Shown piece by piece: positions 31,711 to 44,036 of a stretch of DNA of 64,000 bases. Positions within the stretch are counted from its first letter, which is position 1. The number at the start of each line of letters is the position of its first letter. Both the position numbers and the translations under genes were made by a program. A model generated the notes under the pieces. That model saw nothing but the letters and a program-made list of their open reading frames with translations, searched no databases and had not been told where the DNA came from. The stretch is from Metarhizium brunneum (taxonomy: Eukaryota; Ascomycota; Sordariomycetes; Hypocreales; Clavicipitaceae): the NCBI RefSeq assembly GCF_013426205.1, contig NC_089428.1, positions 558,001 to 622,000 on the forward strand. The letters run 5' to 3'.

Positions 31711-32783
31711 CTAAATTTCGATTGGACCTGGACGACTTGGCGTCAGGTTTTGTTTTTGTAAGGGGTCTGCTATGTCACACTGGCAAGCCATTCTGCCTCC
31801 TGCATGGTGGTCTATTTCAGAATCTGGGTCGTCCACATCAATGTCCTGGTCGTTACCCCAGTTGCTGCTTCCCAGGAATAATATTTGTCTATATTTTACA
31901 CTCATATTATTTAAATAAGACCTGAACCTGTCATCTGGTCTTAGAAGCCCGATCTTAACACCGTAGGAATAAAGACTTTGAACTTCTTTGATCGAGAATA
32001 CGGCTGTCCCACCGGAACCCAGGTCCGATAATGTGCTTGAAGTGCTATGCTGCCGTTCTATCCGCTCCTGTGGCTTTAAACTGGTAAGTACAACGAGATT
32101 CCTGGACGCAAAATGAACTTCCGCGAAGAGCCTTCTCCCTAGGTCCTTCATAGCTACAATGCGCTTTTTGATCATAAGACAAGTCCGGATTAGCTCCATG
32201 ATTTGCGCTTGCTCCGGTCGTATGATGTTCTGGGTGCGAATCAGGGGTGATATTTGGGGTGAGGTTCCGGATGCTCCTGGGGTCGCTGATGGCACCGTGG
32301 GCTGTGGAAGCCATGGCCGAAATAGGGCCGTTTTGTGGAAGCTCCTGCGATGCCCAATGATCCAACGGGATAGGAAGTGTTGTACCTGGGACATAGCCGT
32401 CTGCAATGTCGATCTCTGTGGGCCATGCTATAGAAACGTCTGGAAGACTTGTGCCTTCACACTCCCTTGTTAGGTCATGGACCAGATATTCCTTGAGAGA
32501 TAATGCCAACGTTGACGGTGTAATTGTTTCTGTTGACGGACTAAGCTCGCTACGGGCATCATCAACTGGCCGCTCAACTGTGGTGTGCGGTTTCGGAGCC
32601 ACCTGCGTGCTTTTCACAGACGATGCTCTATGACGTTGCCCTGGATGAAGGTAGTGTAAGTGTTGTGGAGCTTACATTGCAATGTGGTCATGGTTGGATA
32701 AGATACCCACTCCATCGTTGCTGCGACTCGCGGTTCCGGCGCCGTCGCCGCTGCTGGATATCTTCAGCTGACTGTCTTGTCAT
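31711..32783 (-). CDS. bZIP-type transcription factor, gene model tentative
   Basis: Three exons, 32783-32711, 32640-32386 and 32285-31711, join in frame to about 276 residues. Exon 1 encodes a basic region, RRRRRNRESQQRW. Splicing at A/GTGGGT continues it as RQRHR, which places Arg eight residues after the key Asn, as bZIP proteins require. Leucine heptads are weak afterwards. The middle is low-complexity (Ser, Thr, Pro), and the C-terminal part is helical (AQIMELIRTCLMIKKRIVAMKDLGRRL, split here across residues about 155-180). The second intron (GTACAA donor, 100 nt, ATCAG acceptor) has poor consensus, so a frameshifted pseudogene is the alternative. The closest fungal counterparts I can think of are the short, AP-1/Cap1-like regulators without redox cysteine domains. 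Confidence 0.55.
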
Positions 32784-33546
32784 TGCAAACCCTGCAAGTT
32801 GCTGCGTGAAGGTAATCTAGTCCGCGTCTGGATCCGCCTCACTCTACGATGATAAAAATATTCAAGCATATGGTATGGGGCATCCGTAGGGAATATATTG
32901 GCCGGGTTGGGAGCCGTATCCGAGTATATTGATCAGCTTGATCGCATCGGGGGCTTGGGCACCTCCGTCTGCCAGCGTTGTTCTTCATGCGGCCCACCTG
33001 CGGTGACGACATGTATGTTGGCCGGGGATCCAGTTTCAAAAATCTGTAGTTGAGATTACAAAAGGAAAGAGTCAAGTCAACCCACGCCTCCCACCTTGTG
33101 TGCTGTTGGTTCAGTTACAGAAAATTCTCGGTGTCGCCCGGAAATCACCGTTGTCAGCACCAGACCGAACTTGAACGGGAGGAGAGGTCTCTATAGTGTA
33201 ATCATAGACTTAGTTTCTACACGACTTCTTTGCCTTTCATCTCGCCTACCAAGCAACGGAGCGTACTCCTCTCGACGACAGTTAAAGACAACGGCGCCTT
33301 CGTATTGAAGGATTGCTACGTGTTTGAAACGTGGTCAATAAAGTACTCAGCCCTCTATTAAAGTTCTTTTCATTCTCCTTGGTGACGGTTTCCATACTTG
33401 ACATTTTGTACACCCAAGTTTTCTAGCCGAGTACTCTGCTTAGAGACGAGCCTATTGCCACTAGTTTAGAATTGCCATGGAAAGTTGTTAGTTTGCATAA
33501 TATATACATAAGTTTACAGAATAACAGTCTCATATCAAGAATCAAG
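32784..33546. other. Intergenic
   Basis: This is the 5' flank of the bZIP gene and the 3' flank of the ABC transporter relic. No gene is supported. Confidence 0.5.
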
Positions 33547-36500
33547 CTAAGAAGTCCAAGGAGAAACAAAGTCCGATCCCAGCACTTCTTCGGCGCCCCC
33601 AACCTTCCTCATTGCCCCGTCGGCCATCATCACTACCATGTCCATGGGTCTAATTCGACCAGTCACAACGCCCAACCGGTGGGCGACAGCTACGACCGTG
33701 TATCCCTGCCCGAAGAACTCCTCGTCAATCAAGTTGTGGATCAACGATTCCGTCGCAGTGTCCAGTGATGACGTTGCCTCGTCCAGCAGAAGAACAGGTT
33801 TGAGCTTGGTTCCCAAAACCGCCTTCTTGACCAATGCCCTGGCGATTCCGAGGAGTTGAAGTTGTCCCACAGAGAGGGCGGGCAGTTCCGATATCTTGCG
33901 ATCGAGTACTTCGGCGACATTTGCGGCGTTGGACTCGCACAGGAGGCTCCAGACACCCGTCTTTTGCAGCGCAACGACAATTTGACTGGTTTCGGCTTTG
34001 CCACTCGGGTCGAGACTGAAGCGCAACGGGGTATCGGGCAACAGCATGGGGTCCTGTGGCACGGTAATGAAACATTGCTCACGGATTGCAGCCCGCGATA
34101 TGCGGGAGAGGTCGACGCCGTCTACGCTGATATCGCCGGTAATTTCAACGAGGCGTAGCAAGGACAGAAGAAGCGTATTATTGCCACTGGTCGTTTATGG
34201 AAAGATTAGCTTAAATGGGATAAGAGATCAGACGCATCTGTGTGGCGGAACTTGCCTTCCCGTGCGGCCGCACACCACAACCTTCTGACCGGCTTTGATG
34301 GTGAGAGAGATGTTGCGGAGACTAGCGGAACGCCCGCTGTGAATTGCAATTAATTAGCTCAGTTCCAACTCAGTCCTCTGGTTGCTTTCACATAGGGATA
34401 GGGACTCACTTATAAGCCGTAGTGACGTGATTAATCACTATCTCTCCTCTTTGTGGCTAAGAGGTCTTGGGAATATTGTCCTCCCCAGGCCGGTCTTCTT
34501 TCTGAATCTCTTCATCCAAGCTTTTGAGGCGCTCGATGGCTCCTAGTGAGACTTCAAAGTCGGCCCAGGACTCAACCAGCCTGACAATAGTAGTATTTGT
34601 AACGAGGATGATATTCAGAGCAACGCCTACAGCTGCGCCGGTGGTAGTGCTTCTGAGAAATAACGCCAATGCGATTATAGCCACGGAGATTGCGGCGACC
34701 ATGAGGTCGAGCACGAGGTTGAGCCACCGCTAAAGACTAGATAAAAGATAGAGCGGACCTGTCAGCCATCCAGCGCGCGGTCAAAATGTGATTGGCAGCG
34801 ACTCTGCCATCTGAGTGCGCAGATGGTGATTAAACCTTCGACCTGACGGCCAAATTTAACTTGGAGATACTCGTAGCCAATAACTGACATGTTGGGATGG
34901 GGCAAAGAATACGTACAGTCTCAACGATTTGCGAGAAGACGGCCGACCTGGAGGCAAGTTCTTCGATCCGCACTTGGCGCGACGTGCGAAAATACACCCT
35001 CGCTACAAGGCAGATGACGACGAAGCACAGGGGAATAGTCAAAAGCAAAAGCTTTTGGACGGCAAGAAGTAAGGCAACTTGCAGTAGCAGCTCAAAAATC
35101 TCTGTTGACCTTGTGAGTATTGTCCAACATGTTCGCACCACCGAGTTCTTACGGTTACTTAGGGACTGAAATGCCGCAGGTAGATCCCTATCGACTAGTT
35201 GTATGTCCTGGCTGAAACTGCTTCATCGTAAGCTACAAGTTCTTCGAAATCATCCAGAAAGTAAAAGGCAAGTTATACCGATTTAAAATGACGCCAATAT
35301 CAGATGTAGCAAAGAACGAGAGTGGTGCTCTGGGCGACAGTTAGCTTCATGGCTGAATTCATTTGCATAGGAATGGAAGACACGCCCTATTATGTTACTA
35401 AGAAACTTGGAGTGAAGAAACAGGCCTGATCTAGGAGTGACAAGCATGAATGTGGACCTGGCATGAGATTAGCAGGTTGGTGTTAGAATGGACAGGAAAT
35501 GGGAGCCCAAGAGAGACTAACCACATAGTTCCATTCGTGGGTACCCAAGCAAACAGAGCTAGTAAGCCGTATACCATCATATAGAGCCATTCGACATTCT
35601 GATCTGCCTCCGTCCATCGCTTGAGCCAGTAGTGTGGAAAAGTGATGAAGAACGAATAGGTGGCGGTGCATCCTATCATGAAGATGGCGTTGAAGAGCCC
35701 TGCGGATTTGAAGTAATAGCCTGGTTTTGGGGTGAGTCGATGGTCATATTCTCTGGCTGAAAGAGACTACTGCACGGGCTTTCTTACCATATAGAGAAAG
35801 ATTTCCCGTCTTGCGATTCAAATCAAGCCGTGTGTCCAGCTCTTTGGCTTTTTTCTTCTGGGCGTCTAGTTGAGAGGCTTCGGCATCAACCTGTCCGGAC
35901 TCATGGAAATCATCGGACATGACTTTGCCGGACGCATCGGGAGAGAATCCCATACGCTCCAATGCCCATGCTCCTTTATGCGAGAGTTCTCTAGGATCAC
36001 AACGCTGTCTGCTAGCTTAAAGTGGTGTGCTATAAAGAGAACATTAGAAGAGCGTATAGAGCAACACGGCTTCAAATTGGCCACGATAGAGCTTGTACTC
36101 ACTGGCATTGGTGATCCAAAAAACTGTCGACCGTCTGGTGCGGAAGATGCCCTCAGGTCCAAAAAGGTTATTGATGACCTGATCTTCGGTCCGTCCACCC
36201 AGGGAGCTGAAGGGGTCGTCTAGGATCACTATGTCGCATTCATCATAGAGCATGCGAGCAAGAGCCTAGGGATCAATCAGTTTTCATCCTCTTTGCTTTA
36301 CGGCTGGAAATGAGAGGCCTTGCCGGCCGACGCTTCCCATCGAAGCCAAGAGCACACAGCTGCGCGATAGGATCTCGTGTGCATAGATCATGCCATTCTC
36401 TGTTTCTGCCCCCCTGACAGGTTCAAACCGCGGCTGCCAATCTCTGTGCTGTCCCCCATTGGTAGCTGATTAAGGTCGTGCACCAAGCATGATGATGAAA

Positions 36501-38219
36501 CAACACTTTGATATCGATTCTCGTCCACATGTGTTGCGAAGTTACATGTGACATCTCGAATGGAGCCGTTGGGCAACCAAGGCGTTTGATCGCAGTAACA
36601 AATCCGTCTCGATGCCGTCTTGACCGTGCCGTGGGAAACAGCCACCTCACCTAGTATGGCTTTTGCTAGCACTGTCTTGTCAGTGCCAGTTGGACCAGCA
36701 TAAATGAAGATGCTTGAACGCTCAACTTCCAGAGTCACTCTGTCGAGAGCCGGCGCCGACATCTTATCGGCTTCAACTGTGACTTCCTCGAGGCTTACGG
36801 CTGCAGCGGTGCTTCCATGAGGAAGTAGCCTCTCCGGCTTATCTTTGAGAACAACCCTTTGGTCTTGGCGAGGAGCTTCCAATAAATAGTTTTGGAGGCG
36901 TTTAAAACTGGCAAACGTGGCAACAACTCTTGGAATGATGGTCATTATTATGTTTGCTGGATGAATGACCATGGACAGAACAGCTATAGTCGTGAACGCG
37001 GTTTCGGCGTCAATGGTCGAGTGATTACTCTGGGAGAGGACTCCACAGAGTATCATAGTAATTGCAGGCGCAAATATACCCAGGAAATTGGCTAAAAGAC
37101 AGTAAGTGACGCTGTCTCATAATTGTGTGGGTAAGGACTAAATTCTTCGGAAGGCCCGCCCCTGGGGGGAAGCTTTCGCCAACATTGAACAAGGCATCCG
37201 ACTTACCGCTAGCGTTGTAGCCAACCCTTGAGATCGTGTGTTAGTAAGAAATGTTCTTCATGTGATAATAGTATTTGGATACACATCCAGGAGAAGCATG
37301 GCTTAAAAGAGCAAGGTTTGCCATTGCATCTCAACCCATGCTCCCAACGGTAATAGACACTTAAGGGAGGAGGGAAAGTAACAGGGGGCATACATGATCC
37401 ATCTCACGCTCTTGGCGCGTTCAATTTCCGTCGAGCGAAGAGAGGCGACATATTTTGCTATTGAACCGGAGATGCCAAGCAACTTGATCGTCTTTATCAA
37501 CCCTAGGAACGCAGTGATCATCGACAGTCGGTTCTGCGTGGCTGCATTCCACTCCTTCTGTCTGCCGTGCATGTGTTGAGCAACATACTTGCTAACCCGA
37601 GAGCAGACTGCAGGCTACATGAATATCACGAAATGAAACATTTGTCAAGGGTGCAAGCTTACAGACAATAATCACAAGTGGAACGGGGGATAGCCAACCG
37701 ACTTGAGAGGTGAGAATGACCATTCCTATAGCCAGCTCGAGAAAATAAGCCCAAATATCGTGGGCCATTCTGCCTATCCCGCTCAGGCTATCTACGTCGG
37801 TGTTCATGAGAGTAACTGATTTCCCGCGATCGTGGTTGTTACTTTGGCTTTGCAAAGTCTTGGTGAATACAAGGCCCACGAGAGCTCCTTGCATCATTAC
37901 CCGCAGTCTGTTCCGTTGATGTTGGTACACAGAGATGCAAATCTAAATTGGATAAATCAGTGCTCTAGGTCGGTCGTCAAGGTGATCCTGTTTTCCTCCT
38001 TACCGCTTCGCCCACGTAAACAACCATAGCAACGGCTAGGATCGACGCCATGTCGGTGGAAAGCAGGGTTTCATCATGGGAGATGATGGTATACTTGGAC
38101 TGGAGCAAGGCAGAGGATGAGCGAGTAGACGCGCTAGTTACTAAAGAGATAGACAATAATCTACTCGCAAGTAGGCGAAGAGGCATGAAGCATATCTGGA
38201 AGAGTATTAAGCAAGACAT
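33547..38219 (-). pseudogene. Degenerate ABCC-type (MRP-like) ABC transporter
   Basis: Exons can be followed on the minus strand: 38219-38004, 37942-37663, 37607-37394, a 20-nt exon 37226-37207, then 37091 down to about 36388 and further pieces to 33547. The order is late TMD1, NBD1, TMD2, NBD2, as in ABCC drug or conjugate exporters of about 1400 residues. The N-terminal region (TMD0 and the first TMD1 helices) is absent. The NBD1 Walker A reads GPTGTDKTV (Gly to Asp), and NBD2 reads GRTGSGNNT, with the catalytic Lys replaced by Asn. Signature motifs survive (LSGGQKQR; LSVGQ), as do the Walker B regions. A TGA interrupts the segment after ICALRWQ near 34780 and a 1-nt shift follows just before RWLNLVLDL. 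Two introns use GC donors. The gene cannot make a normal pump; a truncated product is possible. Confidence 0.8.
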
Positions 38220-39334
38220 GAAGGAGCAATAAGCCTTGTACTTAAACGAAAAACTGAATAAGGATTATATTATAGTTAGTGCTTGAATTTATTATTTCTC
38301 TTCAACTTCGAATAATCACGATGCGGCTAGCTGACGGTAGGAATCTTAAATGCACTGCTGGTAGGGCGCCGTTACGTTAGCTTTATTCGCACGGCCGATA
38401 GTGCACCTATTAGGCCCCCTCTACAAGGGAGGGTGTTGTTGGGGCAACTAGGCCTGAGCCCGTAAGCGATTTAGAAATTTGATTAGCGAGGCTTGTCGAA
38501 AGAAGAGCAAAATAGTCGGCACAAGTGCGACTGGACATGATGACAACTTAACACAGGCCAGCGTGGAAGAATTTCCAAAAGAGTTTATTTACAGGCAATA
38601 TTAAGTTGTGAATATTATAATAGTATTTATAAGTATTAATGAGAGGAACCCGCTTCCGGCCGGCCGAGCTTAAACCCCAGCAGGAGAACCCCATACAACG
38701 ACCGGATGCTCACTTATCCTAACACTTTAATAAAGTCGCCTCTGAAACTAGAGATAAATATTAGCTTGCCTATAATAATCTTCTATGTTATAACAAAAAA
38801 GCATATTGACATCTTTAATACATTCAAGCTTCCTCTCTCGTTGAAGCAGGTTTACATTGCAAAGACAATTCTAAATACGTTAGATTAATTCCCGTTTAGT
38901 ATAGGTATTAATAGGGCCAAGAATAGTAAAGCGTACACCTAGTTTAAAATAGTCACTGCACCATGGATATTGAAAACCAAGCGAACTGCAAAAAGTCGGG
39001 ACTATTGTAGTAAACATAGCACAAATAATCTAACAAGGTCCATTATATTAGTAAATATTTTACCACGAATATAATTCGGAAAAGTACTATACATCGGTAT
39101 TTTGTCTCGACTCTAATTGCTCTTCATGTACATGTACATTTTCAATACATTCATGGCTCACGGTGTAGGGGGTCTTACCTGCAGCGGAGGACTGGTGTTA
39201 AACCTACAAGTGGAAGGGTTCCAACCAATGCGGGATCGCATCGCACTTATAGTTTTCACTCCGCATAACCAAACTATCTGCATAATGTAATTTTCAGGTG
39301 ATGCTACGTACGAAACTTTTTACCGGCGTCGTAA
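38220..39334. other. AT-rich intergenic block
   Basis: The block 38560-39100 is strongly AT-rich and RIP-like. No gene is supported. The lost 5' part of the ABC transporter gene would have lain here, and I find no trace of it. Confidence 0.5.
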
Positions 39335-41810
39335 TTACATGCTTTCGTTATTCTCGCTCCGACTCTGCTCCACGCCTTCCGTATGGCCCGACCTTCCGTG
39401 TCCAAAGTCAAAAAACTGCGCCGACCACGCCATCGAGTCGACGATTTCCGCCGGCCAGTAGCAGTTTGTTGGCATTGGGCCACCAGACGCAGCAAAATGC
39501 TGCCCGTAATCACCAACATGCAGCGAAGCCGGCATTGCACTCATGTACGACGGCTGGCTTTGAAAGTCTGGAGAGTGGCTGAATGCTTTTACGCCCTCCC
39601 TCGAAGTCTTGGGAGTGCTCCCGCTGGCATCCTCTGTGCAGAGTTAGCAAGTAAGTCAAGTTGGCCAGGTCTCGTACGTACTCCATCGCACGCCGCACTC
39701 TTGCAGGGCCTTCATCATGTCGCGGGCGATTCTCGCTCCTGGCGAGTTCTTGCTGAGAGCGTCAAAAACCTTGAGACACGTCTCGGCGTCATCGGACAAT
39801 CCGACGGTATCCAGCTCGGGTGACAGTTCGAGCGATTCCTCTGCAAACATGCTGGACACAAGCAGGATGGAGCTGGCGCAGACTAGACACGAAATCATCT
39901 GCCACCACGGAAAGTCATGAACCAGGTCCTCCTTGCTGGAGATGCCGTGGAGCAGCCGTGCCGTCTCGCGTGCTTCCATGATGCATGTCCTCTCGTTTGC
40001 GCGTATCAGCGGCCAGTCGAGCTGGCTGATGGTTGCGGCAGGGTCACCCAGGTGCATCAGGAGCGGGTGGCACAGGTACGGCCGGTAGATGAGCGCGCGG
40101 AGATGGTGGTACTTTATGGCCAGCATGTTTCGCTACTGCTAGTCAGATACTGAGGACGGGGCGAAAGCCGGTCAAGAGGTGTAGGGACATGCCTGTCTGC
40201 TGAATATGTGTGACTGCTCAAATGTATGCCCCAGATCGAAGCGGAGGACTCGCGGGAGTGCTAGTTTCCACTGCACCAACTGCCTGTCGAGGTCTTTGGT
40301 ATTGAGCAGGTCCTCCGAGGCGAAATGGCTTCGCCGGGGGCAATACAGGCCTCGCAGGACGCGGCCAACGATTCCTGAAAAGGCAATTACGGCGAGAAAG
40401 TAATCGCCCGACGATGGAGTGTTGTCCGTTTTTTCTTCGACAACATCGCCTGTCCAATCAATCTCGGCGTCACTAGCTCGCGCTGGTAATGGGACGTTAA
40501 AGTCATCATCGTGAATTGCGGGAGGTCGCCCGAGCTGAAGTGAGAGAAGTCTATCCAATACATAGATGGAATACCAGACACGGCGTCGCTCTTCAATCTC
40601 TAGGGAATGATTGAGTTTTGTATGGTCTATATCATCGTTTTCTACGTGCAGTCCAATACTTTGAGCTACGCGAACGGCTTGTCCGAGTATTGTCCAGCAG
40701 CTGTGACTGTTGGCTTGTCTGTATAGTAATTTTGAAAGAATGGGACGTACCTTTCTGTTTTGCACACAACCAGGAGATAAAAACATCGCGCCAGTAGGAG
40801 TGAGACCTGGGCAAGCGAACGTTCTAGGTTGGTAGTTGGCGCCAGGGTCAAGGCGCACAGAAAATACTTCTCATGTAGCCCATCATCAGTTTCGTCTTTA
40901 CCAGGTAATGTTCTATAGTAAGCTCCAATAGCGCATATCGTATCTGCAAGCATCAGAACTAGGTCTCAAAGAAGCCTTTTGAGGAGACATGGCCTACATA
41001 ATAGAGCGGTTCTGACGTTGCTCCTACCATTCTGAGTCTGGGGGCTGTCTTGGTCTCTGAGTGTCTTATAATCTTGCATGAATCGTGATTCGGGAATGAA
41101 AGGATAGGCAACGTGAATGGTTGTAAAGTACGCGGTTATGTATTGTTGAGCTTCCTCCAAGACAGGCAACAAGATGGTCTTACCCGCAGCCTTGTCAGGG
41201 GACACCAGACTCTCGCCCTGGTCATAGCTCTCGAAATCTTCTTGTGTCCTTGTGCTCCCGTCTTGGGTTTGGAGAAACTGTTTGACAAGGTTGACAAAGC
41301 GAATGTCGCTGACCTCGCCCAAATAGCCTGGAGACCGATCGGCGTGGCTAGATGGCGATTTACCACAAGCGTCGCTAGCCACAGCGCGTGGTGTGACTTC
41401 TGCTCTTGTGCTGGAGATGACATCGTCAAGTTGTGATTTGATCCTTGAGCTCTTTAAAAGGACTGCCTCTTGTTCCGGGCCAGACGGAAGCAGGGAAATG
41501 ACGTGGTTGAGCAGCCTTTCTTGCTGGTGAATCGCATCGTGCAAGTCCGGTAGACCCTCGGAAACACCAGGGCTGAAGCGATCGCTTGTTCCAGCCCGCA
41601 AGCGAGGTCGCTGTAGGCGATAAATGCAGGTATATCCGTAACCGCGACACCTACTGCATGCCGGTCGTTGCCCGTCGCACTAGGAGCAGATTAACCCTCA
41701 CGAGCCTCGACAGTGATGCGCCGTCGTATTGAAGACCTTACCTTGGACTTCATGGACCTGCATCTCTGGCAGGCTTTGGCAACCCGTTTCCGCTTGTATT
41801 CGGTGTCCAT
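39335..41810 (-). CDS. Zn2Cys6 transcription factor with fungal-specific TF domain
   Basis: Six exons, 41810-41742, 41679-40998, 40943-40751, 40700-40193, 40132-39682 and 39633-39335, join without a stop to about 733 residues. The zinc cluster spans the first intron (CQRCRSMKSK, Cys14 and Cys17, then CDGQRPACSRCRGYGYTC). A linker and the fungal-specific transcription-factor domain follow: YITAYFTTIHVAYPFIPE, ARCFYLLVVCKTE, GQAVRVAQSIGLHVE, EERRRVWYSIYVLDRLLSLQLGRP (across about 380-405) and KYHHLRALIYRPYL. The tail after 640 is polar and aromatic-rich, a plausible activation region. Introns are 48-62 nt; the fourth is a GC-AG intron (GCATGT donor). Such factors often control nearby metabolic genes, but no cluster is evident here. 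Confidence 0.9.
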
Positions 41811-42390
41811 GCTTCAATGCGGCTTGTTGATTTCCTTGACAGTTTTGAGTTGAATAACATTCGGTCGACGGAGGCGTTTTGCTGTTGCTAACCGGATATA
41901 TCGGAAGTCTGGGACAATCCGGGTCAATTTGGCGGTGGGTCTAAACGACTGTATCCGCTTGTGCCGTTCTGCATGATGACATCAGAAAGTTGAGAATTTC
42001 CGCGGCCGTACATTTTCTTTTTTCTTGAAGCAGGTTGACAATACTGATCATTCAAGCCAGCTGAAGCCATCTATATGACCCAATTGATAGGGGGCGAGGA
42101 ATTTCGGTGCATTTGCTGGGCGAGGCCGGAGCACGTGACTCGCGGACATCGTGACGCGATTCCCATGTAGTCCAAGTCTCTCCAAGACTTTGGTGTGTGC
42201 GCGTGTGTTTGTTGCAAGAGCCAGAATCTTGTCTTGAAGCGATATGAACCTCAACTAGGCCCGTGTTGACAAAAATTCCTAAATTTTCATAGAGATACGA
42301 ATGGATTTTGATTCAAACAAGCGCGACCATATACTCGTGTGCAAAATGTAGGGTATGGTGAGGTGTAACCAGCTAACCCGTTTCAAAAGA

Positions 42391-42484
42391 GTTTAGTGCC
42401 GCAGAAACAACAACCGGACCTTTTACCGCGGAATTAACAATTTTATGCCGCGGAAATGATCCAGGTCTTATGCTGCAGAAATCG
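42391..42484. repeat. Four degenerate copies of a palindromic G-Y-C-G-C-R-G motif
   Basis: The core appears as GCCGCAG (42398), ACCGCGG (42425), GCCGCGG (42447) and GCTGCAG (42472), each followed by AA, at 22-27 nt spacing. Each core is palindromic or nearly so. The cluster lies about 590 bp upstream of the Zn2Cys6 start. It could be a regulator-binding array or only a decayed tandem repeat. Confidence 0.45.
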
Positions 42485-43930
42485 CACGACTCTCGCCCTG
42501 GGGTTCTGCCCACATAACACTACCTGGACTCGTATAACACACTTGAAAACGGAATCTCCGTTTGTGCTGTCTGAATGACGTTTCAATTGTCAAGTGTCGC
42601 ACTGTGAATCGACCAGATCAAGCATTGGAGCATGAAGGGAGGACAACTAGGAGTCGCAAGGCCAAAGGGCATTAGACCGACGATGGTACTTCTTCCAAGC
42701 ACTGCCGGGCTGCAAGCGATCAGGTCATTATGCAGCATCTATCCGTTTTTCAGTTTCAGTTTTCCGATTATATCACAGTCCACTCTATTCCTCGTTTCGT
42801 AATAAGAGCGACGATACGTAGCGGCGAGAAAAACTACTACTGCAGCGAGCCGCGCTTCAGAATCTTCTTCTATTTGACAATATAATCAGTTGTCAGTCCA
42901 AGGCATATTTCCCGGTATATCTGATTGTGAGTAATCCCTCGAATGAATATTTGAACTCAGCTTTCGTTCCATAGAGCCGAGGCGCATGACTAGTGTAATG
43001 GGCGGACCACGGCATTGAGTACAACATCCAGACGAAACCATCGCAGCACGACTCCGAATGAGCCTTGTCTAGCCTAATACGGAAGGTTTTGGTATGGATC
43101 CATGTATGCTGTACTTATTATTAGAAACCTGTAGTTGGTATATACGAAACTGTCAAGGTTATATGGGATGACAGCGGCACGCATGGATCAATGTGGTAGC
43201 ACGACTCCCATGCGGATGAGTCGGAGCATAGGCGCACCCGGCTTGCAATGATTAATGCATTTTCGTTACCCACGCACATGGAGGCTTCCAGGTTTAACAC
43301 TGCCACTATGTAGCGCCGTTTCAAGTTGCACTCTCTTGTCTACCGGACAAGGGCACACAGCATGAGGTATAGGTCCGAGAGAGAAGTCCGCCTTGTCAGC
43401 CCACGGCCTGCCCTTGGCGCCGTAAAGGAGTTCTGAAAAGAAACAGCTGGAAAAAGGATGAAGACAGGCTTGGATTGCAAGATTGGAAAACTCCTCCTTC
43501 ACTCTAGCTCATTGTATCAATGTTTTGTTTGCATCTGTGCTGAACGTCACTAGCCAGGATATTGCCCATCGAGGCGGAATCATGATGCCTCCGGTGGAGG
43601 AGTTGGAGCAGAAGAATATCATACGAGTCGAGTCACTTCAAATCCCTTGTCTCTAGCATGGGAAATGGCTGACTCTATTCCCCGTCTTTTCCGAGTTTTA
43701 CCTTGCCCTAGTGATGTAAATGGTTAGCAACACCAAGCGCGTTCTGGTGAAACACATGATTTCCGTCCCATTGTGGGCCATGATGAGGCTTGGATCTCGT
43801 GTATACCTTCACTATCGAATGCCTTTGTCGTTGTGAGACGCGCCATTCAATGGCGATCCTCCGACACAACCGGTGCAGGCATGTAGGTTAAAAGTTTATT
43901 AGACAACACTGAAAATTTTCAACTGATGGC

Positions 43931-43940
43931 TATATAAATA
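43931..43940 (+). promoter_or_regulatory. TATA-like element of the subtilisin gene
   Basis: TATATAAATA lies 97 bp upstream of the ATG at 44037, a usual distance for a TATA element in a strongly expressed fungal secreted-enzyme gene. It is identified by sequence and position only. Confidence 0.5.
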
Positions 43941-44036
43941 TCATGTCTCGTCGCTATTAGGTTCGTCTCATAGTACATCAACTTTATTCATCAGACAGAT
44001 ACAGTTTAAACACTCTTTTACCGTCAACACATTATC

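Larger units (their letters stand above)
41811..44036. other. Long intergenic region
   Basis: No gene is supported over 2.2 kb. It holds the small CCGCGG-type repeat cluster at 42391-42484 and the promoters of the Zn2Cys6 gene (minus) and the protease gene (plus). Confidence 0.5.
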
